Of a DNA stretch of 41,233 nt, positions 8,443 to 16,633 are shown one piece after another. The notes beneath the pieces were generated by a model that saw only the letters and a program-made list of their open reading frames with translations, did not search any database and was not told where the DNA came from. Made by a program: the position numbers and the translations under genes. Where the stretch lies: NCBI GenBank assembly GCA_025361885.1, contig JANYJF010000018.1, forward strand, positions 1 through 41,233. Reading direction: 5' to 3'. Source of the DNA: Coriobacteriia bacterium (GTDB taxonomy: Bacteria > Actinomycetota > Coriobacteriia > Anaerosomatales > PALSA-660). Position 1 is the first letter of the stretch, and every line of letters begins with the position of its first letter.

Positions 8443-8458
8443 TAGTATCGTGGCACGA
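8443..8458. promoter_or_regulatory. Candidate nikMN -10 box with overlapping palindrome
   Basis: In the 142-base divergent nikR/nikMN gap, TAGTAT (8443-8448) could be a -10 element. A perfect short palindrome, TCGTG-G-CACGA, starts at its last base (8448-8458). GCACGA recurs in direct orientation 20 bases further on. The position suits a NikR operator, but the sequence does not match the E. coli GTATGA-N16-TCATAC site. Confidence 0.3.
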
Positions 8459-8519
8459 ACATGAGAACCGTAGCACGACGGCCGCACGCACGCGAGGCGA
8501 GGGAGGAGGTTCGAGGAAC

Positions 8520-9557
8520 ATGCACATGGCGGACGCTCTGATCTCTCCGGCAGTCGGTGGAGCCATGTGGGTCGCCACCGCCGCTGCCACCGTCTATTGC
8601 GCGAAGAAGGTCCGCGAGGAGTCCGACCAGAGCAAAGTGCCGCTCATGGGGGTGCTCGGTGCGTTCATCTTCGCGGCGCAGATGGTGAACTTCTCGATCC
8701 CCGGAACCGGTTCCAGCGGGCATCTCGGGGGCGGCCTGATACTCACGATCCTGTTGGGTCCCGAGGCCGCCTTACTGGTGATGGCCTCGGTGCTCACGGT
8801 CCAGGCGCTCTTCTTCGCTGACGGAGGCCTGCTGTCGCTGGGCGCCAACATCTTCAACCTCGGGTTCCTCCCGGCCTTCATCGCGTTCCCGTTGGTGTAC
8901 CGGTGGATCGCCGGCGCGAAGCCGACCAGGGGGCGCATCGTCACGGCGTCGGTTCTGGGCGGCATGGCGGCGCTGCAGCTCGGGGCGCTCGGCGTCGTGT
9001 TGGAGACGACGATGTCCGGCATCAGCGCCCTGCCGTTCTCGACGTTCGTCGCGATGATGCTGCCGATACATCTGGCCATCGGTGTGGTGGAGGGCCTCGT
9101 GACCGCCGGCGTCGTACTGTTCGTGGCAAGGACACAGCCGGAGATCCTGGAGCGGGCGGCGGCCCGCAGGTCGCTCGAGGGACTGGACCTCAAGCCGCTC
9201 GTGACGGGCATCGTGGTCGCCGCGGTGGTGGTCGGAGGGTTTCTGTCTTGGTTCGCATCCACCGATCCCGACGGTCTCGAGTGGTCCGTGGCGAAGGTGA
9301 CCGGCAGCGCCGCGGCGGGAACGAAGGCCGCGTCCGCGGTGCACGCGGCGGCGGGCGCCATCCAGAAGCGTACGGCGCTGCTGCCGGATTACGGCTTCAA
9401 GACCGCAGCCATGAAGGCACCCGCCCGATCCGGCGCTTCCGCCGGCACCAGCGTGGCCGGCCTGGCGGGCGGCGTCATGACACTCGTCGTCGCGGGCACT
9501 GTCGGCTGGATACTGCGAAGACGACGCGCGGCGCGTTCGAGGGGCGCGGGTATCTAG
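8520..9557 (+). CDS. Nickel ECF substrate-binding fusion NikMN
   Basis: 345 residues, a CbiM/NikM membrane protein (1-220, about six helices) fused to a NikN/PDGLE-type domain (226-335, two helices). The N-terminus [10 protein letters not shown] supplies Met1/His2 of the metal site, and His68 in SSGHLGG is the other conserved ligand. The C-domain has [11 protein letters not shown] (249-259) and LPDYGF (288-293), as in CbiN/PDGLE proteins. ATG at 8520 follows GGGAGGAGG and matters, because the free N-terminal Met-His binds the metal in this family. An Ala/Lys-rich linker lies between the two C-terminal helices. It is divergent from nikR, cbiQ and cbiO, with which it forms one transporter. Confidence 0.92.
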   Translation: MHMADALISPAVGGAMWVATAAATVYCAKKVREESDQSKVPLMGVLGAFIFAAQMVNFSIPGTGSSGHLGGGLILTILLGPEAALLVMASVLTVQALFFADGGLLSLGANIFNLGFLPAFIAFPLVYRWIAGAKPTRGRIVTASVLGGMAALQLGALGVVLETTMSGISALPFSTFVAMMLPIHLAIGVVEGLVTAGVVLFVARTQPEILERAAARRSLEGLDLKPLVTGIVVAAVVVGGFLSWFASTDPDGLEWSVAKVTGSAAAGTKAASAVHAAAGAIQKRTALLPDYGFKTAAMKAPARSGASAGTSVAGLAGGVMTLVVAGTVGWILRRRRAARSRGAGI

Positions 9558-9579
9558 TGGTGAGACCAGGAGGCGCCAC

Positions 9580-10080
9580 GTGACACGCGAAGAAGTGCTC
9601 GAACGACTGCGTTCCGCGCGTGCCGGGTTCGACGCACGCGTGGCCCACGTCCCGGACGCGGCCTTCGAACGACCGGTGCCGGGCGGGACACACTCGCCCA
9701 AGCAGCTCGTGTGGCACGTGATCGCCTACGACCGACTGATGGTCGACCGTCTCCGTGCCGCTCGCGATGGCCAGACCACGGCGTTCGACCGGGACCGCTT
9801 CGGGTGGGAAGCCTTCAATGACCGCACATGGGCGGAAGGCTTGGTTCACGACTCGGACACCGTGCGCACGACCGCCGCGGAGGTGTTCGAGTCGTTGCTC
9901 GCCGAAGTGGATCGCCTCTCCGACGAGGAACTGGCCGGGCCCATGGGCCTCTCTGCGCGGCTGGACCCCGCGTGGCTCGATGGTCGCGCGCTGTGGGAGC
10001 TCATCGGCATCGATGGGTTCGACCACTACCCGATGCACTTCGGCGCGCTCGACGCTGCGGCCATCGGCCGCGAGTCCTGA
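9580..10080 (+). CDS. DinB/DfsB-like four-helix-bundle protein
   Basis: 166 residues from a GTG preceded by AGGAGG, 22 bases after nikMN. The pattern of helix 2 (SPKQLVWHVIAYDRLMVDRL, a W-H-x4-D arrangement) and late His residues (GFDHYPMHF) match the DinB superfamily, where three His usually hold a metal. Members include thiol-dependent transferases and stress-induced proteins; no specific activity can be assigned. It may be co-transcribed with nikMN. Confidence 0.7.
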   Translation: MTREEVLERLRSARAGFDARVAHVPDAAFERPVPGGTHSPKQLVWHVIAYDRLMVDRLRAARDGQTTAFDRDRFGWEAFNDRTWAEGLVHDSDTVRTTAAEVFESLLAEVDRLSDEELAGPMGLSARLDPAWLDGRALWELIGIDGFDHYPMHFGALDAAAIGRES

Positions 10081-10102
10081 CGGACCGACGCCTGGACGTG
10101 AG

Positions 10103-10160
10103 GGTCGCGAGCGTTCCCAGACGCTGAGCGGCCTCGAGTCCGTCAGGCGGCTTCGCGACC
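10103..10160. terminator. Inverted repeat after the DinB-like gene
   Basis: GGTCGCGA (10103-10110) pairs perfectly with TCGCGACC (10153-10160), and an inner GCG/CGC pair can form within the loop. It lies 23 bases after the stop of the DinB-like gene. No T tract follows, so factor-independent termination is uncertain. The rest of the 176-base gap to the next gene shows nothing else I can name. Confidence 0.35.
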
Positions 10161-10256
10161 GTTAGCGCCATCGCTTCCCGCGGCGCCGACCGAGTGGCCC
10201 TCCCGGGGGGAATACCTTCAGGTGTGAGAGGCATCCCCATTCGAAGGAGGACGGCC

Positions 10257-10823
10257 ATGGCGCCGGACGACGACAGCGACCTGAGCTTCGAGGAAGAGGA
10301 CCTGGTCCGTGAAGGCGGCGTCTTTGTCTCGCGCCACAGCAACGGCCACGAGGTCGGCGCCGAGCCTGGTGAGCGGACGCCGGAGGACTGGGCCGAGGAT
10401 CCCTATGCGAGTGATGGGGTGCCCGGAACCAGGGACGACCTTCCGTACGACTACGGGGTCGAGAGCGCCGCACCCGCCGACCAGCAGGTGCTCAGCCCCG
10501 ATCGGCGCATCTCGGGCTTCGGCCGGCTCGGCGAGACAGGCGGGGCTGACCCGGATGTCGACGAGCAGCCTCTGGGCAGACCGGAGGAGCGCGAGTTGTG
10601 GCGCCGCCAGCGTGCCCTGATCGACGAGTCCCGTTCCGAGGAAGGCCACTTCGCGGACGCGTCGGACGCGCAGATGGAGAGGTTGGAGGCCGCCGTGGGC
10701 GAGGACGCCGCGGAGACGCTTCCCGAGGCGCCCGAAGGCACCAGCGCGACCGGCAGCCAGGGCGTGGCACGCGAGCCGGAGGGCAGTTCCCCCTCTCCCG
10801 CGAAGGAAGGGTCATCGACATGA
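10257..10823 (+). CDS. Acidic low-complexity protein, unknown function
   Basis: 188 residues, ATG preceded by GAAGGAGG. The composition is very acidic and Pro/Gly/Ser-rich, with no signal peptide or membrane helix. A more ordered segment, EERELWRRQRALIDESRSEE followed by an acidic helix and LPEAPEGTSATG, is probably the conserved core. The stop overlaps the start of the next gene (ATGA), so the two are probably made together. I cannot assign a family with confidence; a disordered stress-related protein is one possibility. Confidence 0.75.
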   Translation: MAPDDDSDLSFEEEDLVREGGVFVSRHSNGHEVGAEPGERTPEDWAEDPYASDGVPGTRDDLPYDYGVESAAPADQQVLSPDRRISGFGRLGETGGADPDVDEQPLGRPEERELWRRQRALIDESRSEEGHFADASDAQMERLEAAVGEDAAETLPEAPEGTSATGSQGVAREPEGSSPSPAKEGSST

Positions 10824-11344
10824 GCGACGACCGAGTCACCGGCGGGCACCACTTGCCGCCCGACGCGGAGGGCGATGCGGGCGGCAAAGGTGCCCGCGGA
10901 GCGTCCGCTCCTGATTGGAGCGACATCGGCCGACAGCTCGAGGAGCTGGGTGCGTCGGTTGCGGGGTACATCAGGGCCACGATGGACGATCCGGAGACCA
11001 AGCGACATGCCGCCGAGGTCCGCGCGCAGTTGCAGCACGCGGCCTCCGCGGTTGGTGAAGCGATGTCCGAGGGGGCGCACAGCGAGACCGGGCAGAAGGT
11101 CTACAACGCCGCGACCAGCGTCGCCGGCGCGGCGGTGGCAACCGGTCAGAAGGTCGCCGGCGAGGTGCGTCCTCATCTGGCCGACGCCATCCGAAAGGCC
11201 AACGAGGCGGTCCGCGCTGCCGCCGAGAGCATGACAGCGCGCGGCAGCGGTGCCTCGGAGGCTCCGGAAGCCGACGCGCCTGCCACCGGGACTTCGACTG
11301 AAGACGCGACTGGCGCTGGCGGCAGCGGCGAGGGCGCGAAGTAG
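10820..11344 (+). CDS. Ala-rich amphipathic-helix protein, unknown function
   Basis: 174 residues, translationally coupled to the preceding gene by ATGA. A polar Gly-rich N-terminus (1-32) leads into a long predicted helical region (33-140: DWSDIGRQLEELGASV ... QKVAGEVRPHLADAIRKANEA) with regularly spaced Ala and charges, as in phasin-, LEA- or apolipoprotein-like helices. The tail is Gly/Thr/Asp-rich and disordered. There is no signal peptide. Function unknown. It is convergent with the membrane-protein gene ending at 11420. Confidence 0.75.
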   Translation: MSDDRVTGGHHLPPDAEGDAGGKGARGASAPDWSDIGRQLEELGASVAGYIRATMDDPETKRHAAEVRAQLQHAASAVGEAMSEGAHSETGQKVYNAATSVAGAAVATGQKVAGEVRPHLADAIRKANEAVRAAAESMTARGSGASEAPEADAPATGTSTEDATGAGGSGEGAK

Positions 11345-11419
11345 CGGGTCAGCGCGGGCCCGACCGATAGAAGCACCGCTCGGACCCTCAGTTCACCGCG
11401 ATCAGGGTGTCGGTGGTGT

Positions 11420-12205
11420 CTACCGCGGCGGCGCTTCGGGGTCGAAGGCAGGCTTGTCTGAGAGTGACGGCGTGGTCGATGCCGGGGGCGGTGTCGCGGG
11501 AGCCTGCGGCCGGGTGGGTGTCTCGGGCGTCTTCACGGCCTCGGTCCCGCGGTCTGCTTCGCCCGGCTGCTCGTCGGCGATAGCGATGTCGACGCCCAGC
11601 ATCGCGTAGTGGGAGCGCACCTGGCCCAGGAGGTCGAGCAGGGCGGGCTCGGGCATGCCCGGGAACACGATCACGGACCGGAGCGCGGAGTGGAAGCCTA
11701 TGTAGGAAGCCGGGCGGCTCTGCCCAGACATCCTGTCGAATCGCGCCAGCCGCGCGGCGGACCTCGGCAGTCGGCCGGCAGAGACGCCGAGCCCGGAGAT
11801 ACTCGCGATCGCGTAGTCCTTCGTCCGACGGATCCTGCCGAAGGCCTCCTGCACAACGCCTATCCGCGAGCGGTCGAAGGTCACCGTGACGCGCCCCGAG
11901 ATGGCCATCGCCACACCCCACATCGACGTCGCAGCGGCAGCCCCCGCGAACAAGATCAACAGCAGTGCGGGAAAAGCCGCCTCGAGCGGCACCCGGCCGA
12001 TGGTCGAGACAACGCGCCAGGCGAAGGATACGAAGTACAGCGAGACGATCACGCTGATACCCCGCGAGATCACGACCTGCAGGGAGAAGGGCACCGCCGC
12101 GCTCGCTGTGAGCGTGTCGCCGTCTCGGGCGACGGACACGGTGGCGGCCGGCACACCTCCGGCTGTCGGGATCGGGGCCGGTCCTTCTTGCGGCTGCAAT
12201 GCCAT
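11420..12205 (-). CDS. Two-helix membrane protein, unknown function
   Basis: 261 residues. ATG at 12205 follows GGAGGT; a longer reading from 12262 has no such site. Two membrane helices lie at about 42-66 and 75-102, followed by a soluble domain (105-215) with RVTVTFDRSRIGVV and YIGFHSALRSVIVFPG, possibly a PH-like or DUF-type beta domain. The C-terminus (216-261) is Pro/Thr/Glu-rich. The soluble part is most likely cytoplasmic. It is divergent from the RACo-like gene. I do not recognise the family. Confidence 0.75.
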   Translation of the reverse strand: MALQPQEGPAPIPTAGGVPAATVSVARDGDTLTASAAVPFSLQVVISRGISVIVSLYFVSFAWRVVSTIGRVPLEAAFPALLLILFAGAAAATSMWGVAMAISGRVTVTFDRSRIGVVQEAFGRIRRTKDYAIASISGLGVSAGRLPRSAARLARFDRMSGQSRPASYIGFHSALRSVIVFPGMPEPALLDLLGQVRSHYAMLGVDIAIADEQPGEADRGTEAVKTPETPTRPQAPATPPPASTTPSLSDKPAFDPEAPPR

Positions 12206-12283
12206 GCCGACCTCCCGCGCTGTCCGACGGTTCCCGCTCCCGGGGAGTATACGACGCGGCACGGTCGGGGTCTCTTCGCGCGT

Positions 12284-12289
12284 TATAGT
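12284..12289 (+). promoter_or_regulatory. Possible -10 hexamer for the RACo-like gene
   Basis: TATAGT lies 47 bases before the GTG start at 12337. No clear -35 is visible. The 131-base divergent gap contains nothing else I can name. Confidence 0.3.
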
Positions 12290-12336
12290 GGTCGCATCGC
12301 GAGGAGTGACCAGGCCAGGCCTTCAGGGAGTGCAGC

Positions 12337-13968
12337 GTGAGCAACGTGCGAGTCCGCTTCGAGCCGGAAGGCGCGGAGGTCGTCGTCGAAGTGGGGACGA
12401 GCCTGCACGAGGCTGCCGCCATCGCCGGAGTCCTGCTCGAAGCGCCGTGCGGGGGTCTGGCCCGCTGTGGGGGCTGCCGTGTCCTTGCGTCCGGCGGCCT
12501 GTCGCGGGTGAAGCCCGACGAATCCGAGGTGCTCGGCCCCCGCGCCATCGCCGACGGCTGGCGGCTCGCGTGCCGCGCCCGCGCGCTGGGACCGGATGCC
12601 GTTCGTGTCGAGAAGCCGTCGGCCGCAGGTGGGGCCGTCCGGGTGGTCGAGCACGGGCTCACCGGTGCTGCGACGATCACGGTGCAGCCACCGTCGGAGC
12701 GTGGCCTCGAGTGCGCCAGCGGGTCCGCGACTCTCGGCGCAGTGGTGGACCTCGGGACCACGACGATCGTCGCGGGACTCGTCGACCTCGGCACCGGCTT
12801 GGAGCTCGGATCCGCGTCATCGCTCAACCCGCAGGTCGCCGCCGGGCATGACGTGCTGTCGCGCATCTCCCGCGCGCTCGACGGGCATGCGGAGGACCTG
12901 CGTCGCGCGGCGTCAGGAGAGATCGAGCGGCTGGTCATCAGCATGGTGGCAGCCGCGGGTCTGGAGCCGGCGGACGTCTGCGAACTCGTGGTGGTCGGCA
13001 ACACGGCGATGGTGCACATACTCTTGGGACTGGACGTATCGCCGTTCGCCGGCGCGTCGTACGAAGGCATCTCGCTCGCGGCGAGGACGATGTGCGCGCC
13101 GGACGCCGGGCTCGAGGCCTTCAGCGCCGCGCGACTCTACGTGCCGCCCGCGGTCTCGGCCTTCGTCGGCGCGGACATCACCGCGGGCCTCGTGGCCGCC
13201 GCAGTCGACACGCGGACGAGGCCCACACTCTTCATCGACCTGGGCACCAACGGCGAGATCGCTCTGCGCGCTCCTGGCGGCATGCTCGCGTGTTCGACCG
13301 CGGCCGGCCCCGCGCTCGAGGGCATGAGCATCGAGTGCGGCATGCGCGCTGAGCCGGGAGCCGTGGAGCGCGTGGAGCTGTCGGGCTCCGGGCTGGTGGT
13401 CGGCACGGTGGGCGGGGCGCCTCCGCGCGGCATCTGCGGCAGCGGCTTGCTCGACCTCGTGGCCGTGCTCGTGGAGCGCGGACTGGTCGATCGCTCTGGC
13501 CGGATGCTCCCGATCGCGGGCGACCCGCTCTCCCGACGCCTGCGCGATGTCGACGACGTGCGGCGGTTCATCGTCGACGAGGACGCGGGCGTGTACCTGT
13601 CGCAGAAGGACGTTCGGCAGCTCCAGCTGGCGAAAGGTGCGGTCGCGGCCGGGATCGAGGTCCTTCTCGAGTCCGCCGACGTCGCCGCCGCCGACGTGGC
13701 GGAGGTCGTCATCGCGGGAGGGTTCGGGCTGCACGTGAGACCGAAGTCGCTTGTGGCGCTCGGGATGGTCCCCCAGATGTGGCACGATCGCATAACGTTC
13801 GTGGGCAACGCGGCTTGGACCGGCGGACTGATGATGCTGCTCGACGGCGCCCGGCGAACGGAAGCCGAGGCGCTGGCGGCGCGGATCCTCACGGTGCCTC
13901 TCGCGACCCGGGCGGACTTCCAGGACAGGTTCATGCGCAACCTTGCGTTCCCAGGTGTGGAGCGGTGA
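12337..13968 (+). CDS. RACo-like corrinoid-protein reductive activator ([2Fe-2S]/ASKHA ATPase)
   Basis: 543 residues from a GTG after CAGGGAG. The N-terminal ~90 residues form a ferredoxin-like domain with Cys38, Cys44, Cys47 and Cys79 (APCGGLARCGGC...LACRA), the four ligands of a [2Fe-2S] cluster. The large C-terminal region has ASKHA-type ATP-binding blocks: AVVDLGTTTIVAGLVD, FIDLGTNGEIAL, GPALEGM, ICGSGLLDLVA and VIAGGFG. Proteins of this architecture (DUF4445/RACo) reduce inactive Co(II) corrinoid proteins to Co(I) with ATP, in acetogens or with corrinoid methyltransferases. No corrinoid protein is in the window, so the partner is unknown. The adjacent nickel importer is consistent with a Ni- and B12-dependent metabolism. 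Confidence 0.88.
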   Translation: MSNVRVRFEPEGAEVVVEVGTSLHEAAAIAGVLLEAPCGGLARCGGCRVLASGGLSRVKPDESEVLGPRAIADGWRLACRARALGPDAVRVEKPSAAGGAVRVVEHGLTGAATITVQPPSERGLECASGSATLGAVVDLGTTTIVAGLVDLGTGLELGSASSLNPQVAAGHDVLSRISRALDGHAEDLRRAASGEIERLVISMVAAAGLEPADVCELVVVGNTAMVHILLGLDVSPFAGASYEGISLAARTMCAPDAGLEAFSAARLYVPPAVSAFVGADITAGLVAAAVDTRTRPTLFIDLGTNGEIALRAPGGMLACSTAAGPALEGMSIECGMRAEPGAVERVELSGSGLVVGTVGGAPPRGICGSGLLDLVAVLVERGLVDRSGRMLPIAGDPLSRRLRDVDDVRRFIVDEDAGVYLSQKDVRQLQLAKGAVAAGIEVLLESADVAAADVAEVVIAGGFGLHVRPKSLVALGMVPQMWHDRITFVGNAAWTGGLMMLLDGARRTEAEALAARILTVPLATRADFQDRFMRNLAFPGVER

Positions 13969-14026
13969 GCCGCCGGCCAGCATCGGGCATCCACTACACC
14001 GAGACGCATCGACTTGAGGAGCGCAG

Positions 14027-14230
14027 ATGAGCCAGGCCTTGCTCGTCCTGATCGGCGGAGTGCTCCTGTTACTGGGGTTGTTGTTCGAGTTCCTGGTGGG
14101 CAAGCGGATCATCAAGTTCAAAGGCAAGCTGCACCAACAGGTGCACCGCGCGACGGCATGGACTCTCGTGATCCTGGCTCCGCTGCATGGGCTTCTCGCG
14201 CTCCACGTCTTCTTCGCCTGGCCGTTCTAG
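14027..14230 (+). CDS. Small two-helix His-rich membrane protein
   Basis: 67 residues, ATG preceded by GAGGAG. Helix 1 spans about 3-24 (LLVLIGGVLLLLGLLFEFLV), a Lys-rich loop follows (GKRIIKFKGK), and helix 2 covers about 44-65. Four His (two in LHQQVHRAT, then LHG and LHV in helix 2) are spaced in a way reminiscent of small b-heme or ferric-reductase-like membrane segments, but this is only suggestive. It lies 58 bases after the RACo-like gene and could be co-transcribed with it. Family not recognised. Confidence 0.65.
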   Translation: MSQALLVLIGGVLLLLGLLFEFLVGKRIIKFKGKLHQQVHRATAWTLVILAPLHGLLALHVFFAWPF

Positions 14231-14337
14231 CCCGCGCACCAAGCGGCCGCGACCGGTCGGGTCCACAGGTCGCCACATGCCGTGCCAGCCAGTCGGCCGC
14301 CGTCTTCCGAGGGCACCCGCGCGCCCCGGCGTTCGCG

Positions 14338-14343
14338 TACAAT
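14338..14343 (+). promoter_or_regulatory. Possible -10 hexamer for purC
   Basis: TACAAT in a 222-base gap, 109 bases before the purC start. The same hexamer precedes purL and purH. No good -35 is seen. The rest of the gap is GC-rich and shows no gene. Confidence 0.35.
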
Positions 14344-14452
14344 AAGCCGCGAATCGCCGCGCCGGCGCGACGCAGCCCGCATCCGTCACACCCGGGTCCC
14401 GGCCGATGCACCACGTGAGAGCACGACGCGCCGAAGAGGACCCGAGGAGCGC

Positions 14453-15340
14453 ATGGATAGCCCGATCTCCATCCAGCCCGCCGCACGCGGGAAGGTCCGC
14501 GACATCTACGATCTCGGCGACCGCCTTCTTCTCGTCGCCACGGACCGTCTGAGCGCTTTCGATGTGGTGCTCCCCGACGCGATCCCATACAAGGGCGAGG
14601 TCCTGACCAAGTTGTCGCTGTACTGGTTCGAAGAGCTGGGTTCGATCGTCCCGAACCACCTGCTGTCCGCCGACGTGGCGGACCTGCCCGTCGAGTTCGC
14701 TCCCTGGTCGGACTGGCTAGCAGGCCGCTTCATGCTGGTGCGCAAGGCGACGGTCTTCCCGGTGGAGTGCATCGTCCGCGGCTATCTGGCCGGTTCGGGA
14801 TGGTCGGAGTACAAGGTGTCGGGGACGGTGTGCGGCATGCCGCTGCCAGCCGGCCTCACTGAGTCCGCCCGTCTGCCGCAACCGATGTTCACGCCGTCGA
14901 CCAAGGCGGAGCTCGGCACTCACGACGAGAACATCACCGTCCACCGCATGTTCGAGATGGTGGGCGAGGAGTACGGCGCAGAGCTGCAGGAGGCGTCCGG
15001 GGCTCTGTACTCCGCAGCCCGCGACCACGCCGCCCCCAAGGGCATCATCATTGCGGACACGAAGTTCGAGTTCGGGCTCGTCGACGGCGTCGTGACACTC
15101 GTCGACGAGGTCCTGACACCTGACTCGTCGCGTTTCTGGCCGGCCGCCGGCTATCAGGCGGGACATAGCCAGCCGTCGTTCGACAAGCAGTTCGTGCGCG
15201 ACTGGCTCGAGGCGTCCGGCTGGGACAAGACCTCGCCCGCGCCGGATCTGCCTGCGGAGATCGTCGAGAAGACGTCGGCCAAGTACATCCAAGCGTATGA
15301 ATCTATCACCGGGCGCTCGTTCGTCCCGGAGAGGGGCTAG
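14453..15340 (+). CDS. purC: Phosphoribosylaminoimidazole-succinocarboxamide synthase
   Basis: 295 residues. Joins CAIR and aspartate with ATP to give SAICAR. Recognised by the N-terminal GKVRDIYDLGDRLLLVATDR nucleotide loop, LSAFDVVLPDAIPYKG, the family segment VECIVRGYLAGSGW, FTPSTKAE and IIADTKFEFG. Length is that of the longer, eukaryote-like/actinobacterial form. ATG follows CGAGGAG; a longer reading upstream is Arg/Ser-rich and discarded. It starts the plus-strand pur series; purB (next step) lies 11 kb upstream. A membrane-protein gene begins four bases after its stop. Confidence 0.97.
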   Translation: MDSPISIQPAARGKVRDIYDLGDRLLLVATDRLSAFDVVLPDAIPYKGEVLTKLSLYWFEELGSIVPNHLLSADVADLPVEFAPWSDWLAGRFMLVRKATVFPVECIVRGYLAGSGWSEYKVSGTVCGMPLPAGLTESARLPQPMFTPSTKAELGTHDENITVHRMFEMVGEEYGAELQEASGALYSAARDHAAPKGIIIADTKFEFGLVDGVVTLVDEVLTPDSSRFWPAAGYQAGHSQPSFDKQFVRDWLEASGWDKTSPAPDLPAEIVEKTSAKYIQAYESITGRSFVPERG

Positions 15341-15344
15341 CCGC

Positions 15345-15962
15345 ATGTCCCGAAGAAACGTCATGAACGAGCGCTACAAGAAGGAGAACGCCGGGACCAC
15401 CCGCAAGAGCGCGGCTTCGGTCAGGCCCAAGCGCGAAGCCGGAGAATCGTCGACGTCGTCCAAGCCCAAGGCGAAGAAGGGCCCGTCCCGGAGCCCCGCG
15501 AGGAGGCCCGCCTCCGTGCGGGTCCCCGACAGTCCCGAGATCAAGCGACTCCGCAAGTACTGGTGGGGTTTCATGGGAACGGCCCTGCTCCTTGCGGTGC
15601 TCCTGGTGCCGATCACGCAGAACAAGGCGACGAGCCAGCGCTGGGGCGGTCTCGCCGTCGGCGTGTACACCGTGGCGCTTGCCGGCGCTCTGTACCTTGA
15701 GTTCGGCCCGATCCGCAAGGCCCGGGCGGCGGCCGTCGCAGCCGCGAAGAAGGACGAGAAGAGCAGCAAGTCCAAGGGCGCGAAGAAGACGGTGCCCGTG
15801 GTCGCCGTGCCCCCGTCGTCCACGTGGAAGCCCTCTTGGTGGCCGTTCGGCACGTCCTCCGACTCTCAGGTCGACGCCGGCTCGCCCCGAAAGTCCGACG
15901 AGCCCAAGCCCGGCAAGTCCGACGAGCCCAAGCCTGGCAAGTCCGACTCCTCCGATGCCTGA
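15345..15962 (+). CDS. Basic-tailed two-helix membrane protein
   Basis: 205 residues, ATG five bases after the purC stop codon with GAGAGGGG inside the end of purC, so it is co-transcribed and probably coupled. Residues 1-60 are Lys/Arg/Ser-rich and disordered; two membrane helices follow (about 75-92 and 103-122); the tail is Lys/Ala-rich, then Pro/Ser-rich with a WKPSWWPF segment. The last ~25 residues are an 8-residue repeat (KSDEPKPG) encoded by a 24-base tandem duplication. Both ends are probably cytoplasmic. No family recognised. Confidence 0.75.
   Translation: MSRRNVMNERYKKENAGTTRKSAASVRPKREAGESSTSSKPKAKKGPSRSPARRPASVRVPDSPEIKRLRKYWWGFMGTALLLAVLLVPITQNKATSQRWGGLAVGVYTVALAGALYLEFGPIRKARAAAVAAAKKDEKSSKSKGAKKTVPVVAVPPSSTWKPSWWPFGTSSDSQVDAGSPRKSDEPKPGKSDEPKPGKSDSSDA
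15891..15938 (+). repeat. 24-base tandem repeat (KSDEPKPG coding)
   Basis: Two 24-base copies (15891-15914 and 15915-15938) differ at one position, and a third partial copy starts at 15939. The repeat lies inside the C-terminal tail of the membrane protein and keeps the frame. Confidence 0.9.
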
Positions 15963-16317
15963 CGCCCCCCGCATGTCCGCAGTCGAGGGGCGTTCGCGTC
16001 TGGAGCGTCTCAAGCGCTTCCAGCTGCTGGAGCGCCTGTCAGGTCTCGCGATGCTCATCGCGATCCCGGTCTTCGCTTTGAGCTACTTCCAGATCCGCGC
16101 CATCGACGCCGCGGCCCGGGGCGGTGGCGTTCGCGCCATCCCATGGCTGGCATGGATCGCCGTCGGGGTGTTCGTCGCGAGCTTCGCTACCATGCGATTG
16201 GCCAAGCGTATGATCGGCGTCGATCATGCCGCGCTCATAGTCGAGGACCGGGCGCGCGCGGTGGAGTCGCCGGGCGCCGAGCATGAGGCCGGGCGGGGCG
16301 GCGTGGACGCGCCGTAG
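15955..16317 (+). CDS. Small two-helix membrane protein, unknown function
   Basis: 120 residues. ATG at 15955 overlaps the end of the previous gene by eight bases; ATG at 15973 is an alternative. An amphipathic basic stretch (RSRLERLKRFQLLERL) precedes helix 1 (~30-49, LAMLIAIPVFALSYFQI), then a short loop and helix 2 (~64-82, IPWLAWIAVGVFVASFATM). The C-terminus is hydrophilic. It lies between purC and purS, probably in one transcript. No family recognised. Confidence 0.7.
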   Translation: MPDAPRMSAVEGRSRLERLKRFQLLERLSGLAMLIAIPVFALSYFQIRAIDAAARGGGVRAIPWLAWIAVGVFVASFATMRLAKRMIGVDHAALIVEDRARAVESPGAEHEAGRGGVDAP

Positions 16318-16381
16318 CTGTGCGGAAGTCGGCGCCCGAGGGGCGCCTGGTGCGGCACTAGGGGAAGGAAGGCGCGAGCAT

Positions 16382-16630
16382 ATGGCACGCTACGAGATCT
16401 TCGTGACGTACAAGAAAGGGATCTTCGACCCGCCCGGGGCCACCGCCGAACGGGCGCTCGCGAACCTGGGCTACGACGAGATACAGTCGGTGAAGATCGG
16501 AAAGTACATCCAGCTCGAGGTCGCCGACGGGCCCAACGCCCTGACACGCGTTCGCGAGATGTGCGACAAGCTCCTCGCGAACCCCGTGATCGAGGACTAT
16601 CGGATCCAGAGCGATGAGAAGGACTGGTAG
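16382..16630 (+). CDS. purS: Phosphoribosylformylglycinamidine synthase, PurS subunit
   Basis: 82 residues, normal for PurS. The pattern is MARYEIFVTYKKGIFDPPG, then the NLGYDEIQSVKIGKYIQLEV core and DKLLANPVIEDYRI. PurS bridges PurL and PurQ and helps pass ammonia between them. A G-rich AAGGAAGG-like Shine-Dalgarno precedes the ATG. purQ starts three bases after its stop, but purL lies 5 kb downstream, behind two secreted-protein genes. Confidence 0.96.
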   Translation: MARYEIFVTYKKGIFDPPGATAERALANLGYDEIQSVKIGKYIQLEVADGPNALTRVREMCDKLLANPVIEDYRIQSDEKDW

Positions 16631-16633
16631 ACC

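Noticed and set aside
10081-10256. Possible tRNA-like fold in the gap after the DinB-like gene
   Set aside because: The inverted repeat does not give a cloverleaf and no TTCGA T-loop or anticodon arm could be placed.
14231-14452. Possible purine-type riboswitch before purC
   Set aside because: No conserved three-way junction or purine-aptamer loop residues are seen; only a 6-base inverted repeat and a -10-like hexamer.
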